Assembly (NCBI GenBank): GCA_024998705.1
Contig: JACOEF010000517.1
Span: 1-10,965 of the forward strand
Origin: Nitrospira sp.
GTDB taxonomy: Bacteria; Nitrospirota; Nitrospiria; Nitrospirales; Nitrospiraceae
Length of the DNA: 10,965 bases
Direction of reading: 5' to 3'
Of this stretch, positions 5,707 through 10,965 are shown piece by piece (positions within the stretch are counted from its first letter, which is position 1; the number at the start of each line of letters is the position of its first letter). A model generated the notes under the pieces. That model was not told the origin of the DNA. It saw only the letters and a list, made by a program, of their open reading frames with translations, and did not search any database. Position numbers and translations under genes: made by a program.

Positions 5707-7010
5707 TCAAGACCTGGATGACACCGTGGCTGCTCATGGCCGTTCCGGTCCTGGGCGCGGGCCTCAGCCTGCTCCTCCGCACGTCGCTCCAGCGGATGAA
5801 GACCTCGGCCCTGCTGACCGCCGCAGCGAGTCTGCTTGTCGTGATCGGGACACCCTGGGCGTTGGGCGAGACGCTGGTCGGCGTACCCTTTCTCAGCCTG
5901 CTCCCGCTGACGGCGTTTCTTTCGCTCCTCGGTCAACCCTTGCACCGCGACAATGGGCCGGCCTGGACGATGACGCTGGTGTTGCTGGGGCTAGGGCTCG
6001 GCATCCTCACCGGTCAGGCGCCTGCCCACGACATCTTGCTGGTGATCCTGCCCGGCATTCTTTGCAGCCTGCTCTATCGGTATCAATCCAGCGCCACGCC
6101 GGACACGTGGCGAGGGTTGTCGGTCTACGGCCTGGGAATGGCATCGGCCCTGCTGGCGTGGCTGTTCCCGGCACCGGCCTCGACGGTGGCCCTGTTGGTC
6201 GCCTGCGCCACACTGCTGCCGCTCCTGCCCGTTCACAGCGGATTCATGGCGACCTTGACCGGATTGCCGGGCAATCTCCCCGCGTTCCTCGCCTTCCTGC
6301 TCCCGACGATCGGATTCCATACCCTGCTGACGTTGCTCCCGAACCTGACTGTCAGGACACTTCACACTGTGGCGATTCTGGCACTCGCAGGTGCCGTCTA
6401 CGGTTCGCTCCGAGCATTGATTCAAACACGTCCGCTCCCTCGGCTCGGGTATGGCGCCCTCGCGTTTTTCAGTCTGCTCTGGTGGTATATCGCCGACACC
6501 GGCACCGCCCCCATGCAGGCCACGGTCTATCTCAGTGGCGTGGGGCTCGCGGCGAGCGGACTGCTGCTGGCCTGGTATGCGATCCGGGCCCGTTATGGCG
6601 ACATCGATCTGCGCGCACTCGGCGGTCTCGCCTATCCTATGCCTCGCTTCAGCACGTTGTTGGCGCTACTAGCGCTCGCGGCCTTAGGCATGCCGCCCTT
6701 CGGCGTGTTTTCCGGCTTCCTGGGCATGCTGCTCATGCCCACGTTTTCGCCCTCCGGCCCCTTTGCCGTCATCATGCTCGTCTGGCTCACGGCCTCCTGG
6801 TACTACACCGATCTCGTGCAACAACTCGTCTTCGGCCGGCAACGCCTGGACATCCGTTACGAGGACTTGCGTCAGACGGAGTTCACCTCGTTGATGCTGC
6901 TGTTGTTGTTACTACTGGCGCTCGGCACCGCCCCCTCGCGCTTCTTCGATTCGTATGCGCCGACACCCGCGGCCACTGTCGCCATGCAGGAGAACACATG
7001 GATCCGGTGA
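5703..7010 (+). CDS. Divergent NuoM/NuoN-like membrane subunit of the DAB operon
   Basis: A 435-residue, very hydrophobic protein with roughly a dozen membrane segments. It resembles antiporter-like complex I subunits only weakly. LLPLLPVHSGF (171-181) sits where NuoM has its PLHTWLP loop, YGSLRALIQTRPLPRLGYG (233-251) where NuoM has the ALVQTDLKR-AYSS region, and RALGGLAYPMPRFS (304-317) followed by GMPPFGVFSGF (329-339) near the usual C-terminal bundle. The lysines that carry protons at the first two positions are missing, so it may be a structural or regulatory partner and not an independent channel. The start has GGAGG 6 nt upstream. Its last 13 bp overlap the dabA start, implying tight coupling and joint assembly with DabA and DabB. 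The family call is moderate; the role is inferred. Confidence 0.8.
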   Translation: MIKTWMTPWLLMAVPVLGAGLSLLLRTSLQRMKTSALLTAAASLLVVIGTPWALGETLVGVPFLSLLPLTAFLSLLGQPLHRDNGPAWTMTLVLLGLGLGILTGQAPAHDILLVILPGILCSLLYRYQSSATPDTWRGLSVYGLGMASALLAWLFPAPASTVALLVACATLLPLLPVHSGFMATLTGLPGNLPAFLAFLLPTIGFHTLLTLLPNLTVRTLHTVAILALAGAVYGSLRALIQTRPLPRLGYGALAFFSLLWWYIADTGTAPMQATVYLSGVGLAASGLLLAWYAIRARYGDIDLRALGGLAYPMPRFSTLLALLALAALGMPPFGVFSGFLGMLLMPTFSPSGPFAVIMLVWLTASWYYTDLVQQLVFGRQRLDIRYEDLRQTEFTSLMLLLLLLLALGTAPSRFFDSYAPTPAATVAMQENTWIR

Positions 7011-10000
7011 TTCGCACCGACGAGCCGGCAGACCTCGAAGCCCGCCGCATGGAGCTGCGAGGCATGATCCGTCTCGCCAGCGAAGTCATCGCGCAGTATT
7101 GGCCCATGCGGACCTTCGTCCACCACAACCCGCTTCACAGTCTGGAGTATCTCCCGTTTGCCGAAACGGTCCGTCGCGGACGCCAATTCTTGGGCGGCAA
7201 CGGGTATCTCCCCGGTGACGTGTATCGGCGTTATCTGAAGTCGGGCAGAATTCTCGTCCGTCACATCGACGAAGCGCTGGCGTCGCTCGCGCTCGACCAG
7301 GAAATCGATCTTGGCCCCTGCCGCATTTCGCATCGCGAAGTCTTGCGGTCCTGCCTGACCCATGGCTTGTCCACCGCCACCGACGAGCCGTTTGATCGGC
7401 TGATGGAACATGAACCGAATGAAGAACAGGACGATGCCCTGGCAGAACGACTGGCCTCATTCTCCACAGCCACCGTGCAGGAACGGATAACTGCCACGGT
7501 GAGGGAGGACGTGGGCGCCCTCGGACACCATCTCACGCTCTCCAGCTGGTGCGACCAGACGCTCGGGACCCAGATCGTTGAACAGATCAACAGCGAACTG
7601 GTCAAATGGTGTGAAGCGTTTCTGGACGAAGGCCACGCGACCTGGTCGATGCCGGGACGGGACCAGGGCCTCTACGCAGCCTGGAAGCAGGTGGCGGGGA
7701 AAGAGTGGGCGACGTGCGGCATTGCGGACAGCCGCCGGAAAATTGCGGCGCTGCCGGAGCACCCCGAAGACGCCGTCTTGGACTGTCTCGAAGCGCTGGC
7801 GATCCCCGTGAAATTCCGGCAGGACTACCTGTCGCTCCAACTGGCGGCCCTCCCGGGTTGGGCCGGCTTCATTAAATGGCGCGCGGAAGAAACCGACTAT
7901 GCCTGGCAGCAGGCCTACCCTGTCGGACTGGTGAAGTTCCTCGCCGTCCGCCTGTGGTATGTGCGCGAACTGGTCCAGAAGGTCTGCCGGGACGAATTAG
8001 GCATCGACGGAAACTATCCTGCGGTGATGGACTACATGACGCGACAGTCTCATGCGTACGTCATGCACAAGGAATGGGCTGCCGGACGGCTCCCCGCCGC
8101 CCTTGCCGACCGAGTCGCCCTTCTCCATAACAAGACGCGCCACCGACGGCAGGGAGCACCGATGCTCTCCCACGAATGGGAGTCGCTGACCCAGCACTAC
8201 CAGGTCGAGTTCGGACCTCGCCGCGAGCGAGCCGCGCAACGGCTCATGGCTCGCCGCCTGCTCACGCTGGCGCAGGCGCTCGAGATCGTTCCGGCGCTCC
8301 TCATGGACGGTCCGCTGACGGCCCTTCGCACCCTGCTGGACTGGATTGAGGCCTTCCCGGAGTCCGCGCATGGCCCGGTGTGGCTCAAGACCTTCGAGGC
8401 CGGGTATCAGGATCACCTCTTCGGCATGCTGTTGCGCGCGCCGGTCAAACCCCAACCCGCTGCCGCTGAGCCACAGCCGCCGGTACGACCCCATTCCCAA
8501 TCGGTCTTTTGCATCGATGTGCGGTCCGAGCCGTTCCGTCGCCACCTGGAATCGACCGGGGCCAACGACACCTATGGGTTTGCCGGGTTCTTCGCCGTCT
8601 TCATCCGCTACCGGGCCTGGGGTAAGGAACACGAGACCGAACAGTTCCCGGTCATCATGCGCGCAAAAAACGAGGTGCGCGAGATCCCCCGCAGCTATCT
8701 GGATCACTACGTATCCAAACACCAGTCGCGCGCCAAACTGGTCCACGCCGGACATACGCTCCTGCATGATTTGAAAGAAAACGTCGTCACCCCCTATGTC
8801 ATGGTGGAGTCGCTGGGTTGGTTCTACGCGCTGCCCATGATGGGCAAGACGATGGTGCCGGCCCTCTACAAACGTCTGACCGGTTGGGTGCGGCGGTTGT
8901 TTGTCCCGCCCATCGCGACGATTCTCACGGTGGACAAACTGGCGCCGGCCGAAACCGAGGAGATGGTGGTCTCCGAGCAGCGGGCCTTAATCTGGAAGGC
9001 TCTGCGCGACCGACTGGGGCTGCACGGGTCGCGGGTCGAGGCCGAATTCGTCGAGGCCTTACGGCGGCGGGCGCTGGATGACGATGCACCGGTGGAACCG
9101 TTCCTGAGCGAGGCGGCCAAATCGGTCGATCTGTCGACCGAACAACTTTCGACCTTCCTCGAAGAACTCCGGCAGCACTATCGGATCAATCGCCGCGCGG
9201 CCTCCCGCCAGAAAGAACGGATCACGCGGACCGGCTTTACGCTCGAAGAACAGGTCATGACCGTAGAAACCGCTTTGCGCATGATGGGCCTGGTCAGAAA
9301 CTTCGCCCGGCTCGTACTCTTCTGCGCCCATGGCAGCACCACCGAAAACAACCCGTTCGAGTCGGCGCTGGACTGCGGCGCCTGCGGTGGAAACGAAGGC
9401 AAACCAAACGCGCGGGTGCTGGCCGCGATGGCCAACCGCCCGCCCGTGCGGGATCGCCTGGCGAAACGCGGCATCGAAATACCGCCCGACACGCACTTCC
9501 TGGCCGGACAAATCGATACCACGACGGACGAGGTACACCTGTTCGATCTCGAAGATGCGCCGCCGACCCATCGCAAGGACGTGACCCGACTGTACGACGA
9601 TTTACGCGAAGCCGCGCAACTGACCAGTCAGGAACGTTGCAGCCGGTTCCCCGATGTGGGGACTGTCCTGCCCCTCGACCAGGCGTCGGCACATGTGGCC
9701 GGACGGAGCGCGGACTGGAGCCAGGTGCGGCCGGAATGGGGCCTGTCCGGCAACACGACCTTCATCATCGGCCGCCGAGAGCTGACCAAAGGATTAAACC
9801 TGGCCGGACGCGTCTTCCTGCACTCGTACGACTATCGGGAAGATCCGACGGACCGCTGGCTGGAGGTGCTCCTGACCGCACCGCAGGTGGTGGCGCAGTG
9901 GATCAACATGGAGCATTATTTCTCGGCCGTGGACAACGATGTGTATGGAAGCGGGAGCAAGATTTATCACAACGTCGTCGGCCGCATCGGAATCATGTCC

Positions 10001-10267
10001 GGCCCCTGGAGCGATCTCCGGCTCGGTCTGGCCTGGCAGACCGTCATGAACGACGAGATGCCCTACCATGAACCCATGCGGCTCCTGACACTGGTGGAGG
10101 CGTCGCGTGCGCGGATCGAAAAACTCATCGCGCGACACGAAGTGCTGCAACATTTCTATCACAACGAGTGGGTGCACCTGGCTACGCTGGACCCTGAGGA
10201 CGGAATTTGGTACCGCTACATGCCGTCGGGTGTCTGGCGCCGTGTCAGGAATCCTAGTGACACATAG
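6998..10267 (+). CDS. dabA: DUF2309 carbonic-anhydrase-like subunit DabA (MpsB family), long form
   Basis: This large, mainly soluble protein is expected on the cytoplasmic face of the membrane bound to DabB, where it hydrates CO2 to bicarbonate vectorially. It has 1089 residues, longer than the roughly 830 of Halothiobacillus DabA2. The N-terminal signature HHNPLHSLEYLPFAE is at 42-56. The four zinc-site residues known from Halothiobacillus (C351, D353, H524, C539) have clear equivalents: C505 and D507 in FCIDVRSEPFRRHLE, H778 in CAHGSTTENNPFESALD, and C793 in DCGACGG. The spacing from H to the last C (15) is identical. The distance from the first Cys to the His is about 100 residues longer. 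ATG at 6998 is chosen for AGGAG 5 nt upstream. The same frame is open back to 5660, but that part is a shadow of the preceding gene. Stop TAG is at 10265-10267. Confidence 0.93.
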   Translation: MDPVIRTDEPADLEARRMELRGMIRLASEVIAQYWPMRTFVHHNPLHSLEYLPFAETVRRGRQFLGGNGYLPGDVYRRYLKSGRILVRHIDEALASLALDQEIDLGPCRISHREVLRSCLTHGLSTATDEPFDRLMEHEPNEEQDDALAERLASFSTATVQERITATVREDVGALGHHLTLSSWCDQTLGTQIVEQINSELVKWCEAFLDEGHATWSMPGRDQGLYAAWKQVAGKEWATCGIADSRRKIAALPEHPEDAVLDCLEALAIPVKFRQDYLSLQLAALPGWAGFIKWRAEETDYAWQQAYPVGLVKFLAVRLWYVRELVQKVCRDELGIDGNYPAVMDYMTRQSHAYVMHKEWAAGRLPAALADRVALLHNKTRHRRQGAPMLSHEWESLTQHYQVEFGPRRERAAQRLMARRLLTLAQALEIVPALLMDGPLTALRTLLDWIEAFPESAHGPVWLKTFEAGYQDHLFGMLLRAPVKPQPAAAEPQPPVRPHSQSVFCIDVRSEPFRRHLESTGANDTYGFAGFFAVFIRYRAWGKEHETEQFPVIMRAKNEVREIPRSYLDHYVSKHQSRAKLVHAGHTLLHDLKENVVTPYVMVESLGWFYALPMMGKTMVPALYKRLTGWVRRLFVPPIATILTVDKLAPAETEEMVVSEQRALIWKALRDRLGLHGSRVEAEFVEALRRRALDDDAPVEPFLSEAAKSVDLSTEQLSTFLEELRQHYRINRRAASRQKERITRTGFTLEEQVMTVETALRMMGLVRNFARLVLFCAHGSTTENNPFESALDCGACGGNEGKPNARVLAAMANRPPVRDRLAKRGIEIPPDTHFLAGQIDTTTDEVHLFDLEDAPPTHRKDVTRLYDDLREAAQLTSQERCSRFPDVGTVLPLDQASAHVAGRSADWSQVRPEWGLSGNTTFIIGRRELTKGLNLAGRVFLHSYDYREDPTDRWLEVLLTAPQVVAQWINMEHYFSAVDNDVYGSGSKIYHNVVGRIGIMSGPWSDLRLGLAWQTVMNDEMPYHEPMRLLTLVEASRARIEKLIARHEVLQHFYHNEWVHLATLDPEDGIWYRYMPSGVWRRVRNPSDT

Positions 10268-10317
10268 ATACACAGCCATCATTGCTGAGAGAAGATCTTT
10301 TTCAAAGGAGTGGAGTC

Positions 10318-10659
10318 ATGGCCGCACTCACGTTGCATCCCATGAAAGAAATTCGCGTCATCGTGTCGGGTGAGCATCGGCCCTTTGTGACCGAGTTGTT
10401 GGACAAGGTGGAGGCGACCGGCTACACCATCATCGGCAATATCTCGGGGAAAGGCCATCATGGCGTCCGTGAAGCCCATTTTATGTTCAGCGAGCAAGAG
10501 AGCCTGGTCATGATCATGGCGGTGGTGCCGGAGGAAAAAGTGGAACCGGTGCTGGCCGGGTTGCGACCGCTGTTCGAACGACACTCGGGCGTCATGTTCG
10601 TCTCCGATGTCGCCGTCAGCCGACGCGAATACTTCGGCAAGAAGAACGCCAAGTCCTGA
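10318..10659 (+). CDS. PII-like signalling protein associated with the DAB operon
   Basis: A 113-residue protein with the PII order of elements: MKEIRVIVSGEHRPFVTELL (9-28), GYTIIGNISGKGHHG (35-49), a beta strand LVMIMAVVPEEKVEPVLAGL (63-82) and SGVMFVSDVAVSRR (90-103), which matches the IFV-DV region of GlnB. The T-loop region is several residues shorter than in GlnB/GlnK and has no YRG tyrosine, so uridylylation is unlikely. The TGKIGDGK B-loop is also not conserved, so its ligand may differ. Related PII-like proteins (SbtB, CPII) sense adenine nucleotides or bicarbonate and control inorganic-carbon uptake. The ATG has AGGAG 7 nt upstream; an in-frame start at 10282 is less well supported. 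It begins 50 bp after dabA with no terminator between them, so it is probably cotranscribed. Confidence 0.8.
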   Translation: MAALTLHPMKEIRVIVSGEHRPFVTELLDKVEATGYTIIGNISGKGHHGVREAHFMFSEQESLVMIMAVVPEEKVEPVLAGLRPLFERHSGVMFVSDVAVSRREYFGKKNAKS

Positions 10660-10660
10660 C

Positions 10661-10699
10661 CGGCAGACCGGAAACCAGCGGCTGGTGAGCCCGCAGGGC
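10661..10699 (+). terminator. Small tandem hairpins after the PII-like gene, weak terminator candidate
   Basis: Two short perfect inverted repeats follow the stop codon: ACCAG-cgg-CTGGT (10674-10686) and GCCC-gca-GGGC (10689-10699). They are preceded by CCGG-caga-CCGG (10660-10669). No U-tract follows, so an intrinsic terminator is not proven, although a new promoter begins just downstream and an operon boundary here is plausible. Confidence 0.25.
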
Positions 10700-10711
10700 G
10701 TGGGGCCGACC

Positions 10712-10740
10712 TTGTCTTCTCACCAGTGATTGTCTACAAT
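10712..10740 (+). promoter_or_regulatory. Candidate sigma-70 promoter for the last gene
   Basis: TTGTCT (10712-10717, four of six consensus positions) and TACAAT (10735-10740, five of six) are separated by exactly 17 bp. Transcription would start near 10747, about 29 nt before the GTG start at 10776. This separates the final gene from the dab operon. Confidence 0.55.
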
Positions 10741-10775
10741 GTGCTCCCGTTGGCCTGTAAGAGGAAGGACGGCAC

Positions 10776-10965
10776 GTGAAGGGATTACGGTTTGAACGAC
10801 TCGGGCGAGACCGCCACTACAATATCATCTTCCACATCAGCAGCAGCTATGTGCCGGTGAGCGACGAGGCCATCGACGAGCTGAAAGCCCAGACCCTGTT
10901 GTCCTCCGAGCGTTTCCTCGACCTCCTCCTCGACAAAATCGGCTACACCAGTTACCTCAAGGACC
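10776..10965 (+). CDS. Unrecognised protein, N-terminal part (cut by right edge)
   Basis: GTG at 10776 with GAGGAAGGA 6 nt upstream opens a frame of 63 complete codons that continues past the window. It begins MKGLRFERLGRDRHYNIIFH when the initiator GTG is read as Met, and continues with SSSYVPVSDEAIDELKAQ, SSERFLDLLLDKIGY and TSYLKD. The segment is soluble-looking and helix-rich after residue 30, with no signal peptide or membrane segment. I do not recognise the family. It appears to have its own promoter. Confidence 0.75.
   Translation, partial: MKGLRFERLGRDRHYNIIFHISSSYVPVSDEAIDELKAQTLLSSERFLDLLLDKIGYTSYLKD

Noticed and set aside
5660..6997. Open frame continuing upstream of dabA, giving a 1535-residue protein
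   Set aside because: The extension is in another frame across the middle membrane gene, is Arg/Pro/His-rich as shadow frames of GC-rich genes are, and DUF2309 similarity begins only after the ATG at 6998, which has a good ribosome-binding site.

Overview
The window looks like a GC-rich Gram-negative chromosome. The combination of a DUF2309/NuoL-type inorganic-carbon uptake operon, a PII-like regulator and SelO, together with the general protein style, reminds me of Nitrospira (Nitrospirota). That assignment rests on memory of similar proteins and not on any marker gene in the window, so it is moderate at best. No rRNA, tRNA, CRISPR array or intact transposase was seen.

Left part (1-1692). 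The 5' portion of a minus-strand gene runs off the left edge and encodes a membrane-anchored protein of unknown function. Its base composition is visibly less GC-rich than the rest. Upstream of it lies a sigma-54-like -24/-12 site, preceded by a set of alternating GTATCC/GGATAC half-sites about 10-11 bp apart. Next comes a 212-bp stretch bounded by imperfect 22-bp inverted repeats (1481-1692) that looks like a small non-autonomous mobile element. Its right-hand repeat supplies the stop codon of selO.

Centre-left (1690-3600), minus strand. A two-gene unit encodes a small DUF2294/MpsC-family protein and then SelO protein adenylyltransferase, 19 bp apart. A TATAAT-bearing promoter precedes the unit.

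Right part (3600-10965), plus strand. After a roughly 400-bp divergent spacer comes an operon: a NuoL-like proton-channel protein (DabB/MpsA family), a second, degenerate NuoM/NuoN-like membrane protein, a very large DUF2309 protein (DabA/MpsB family) with all four zinc-site residues, and a small divergent PII-like protein. The known role of DabA/DabB is energy-coupled CO2 hydration: DabB passes cations down the membrane potential and drives a carbonic-anhydrase-like site in DabA, so that bicarbonate accumulates in the cytoplasm. The PII-like protein is the likely sensor and regulator. A strong intrinsic-terminator hairpin sits 22 bp upstream of the dabB start, which suggests transcription attenuation. 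A further gene of unknown function, with its own promoter, begins at 10776 and is cut by the right edge.

The most interesting reading is that the window holds an expanded DAB/Mps locus. It has the two core proteins, an extra antiporter-like subunit, a PII-like regulator, a divergently transcribed MpsC-family gene (the family named after the third member of the staphylococcal mpsABC locus) and a leader attenuator, with SelO cotranscribed with the MpsC-like gene.
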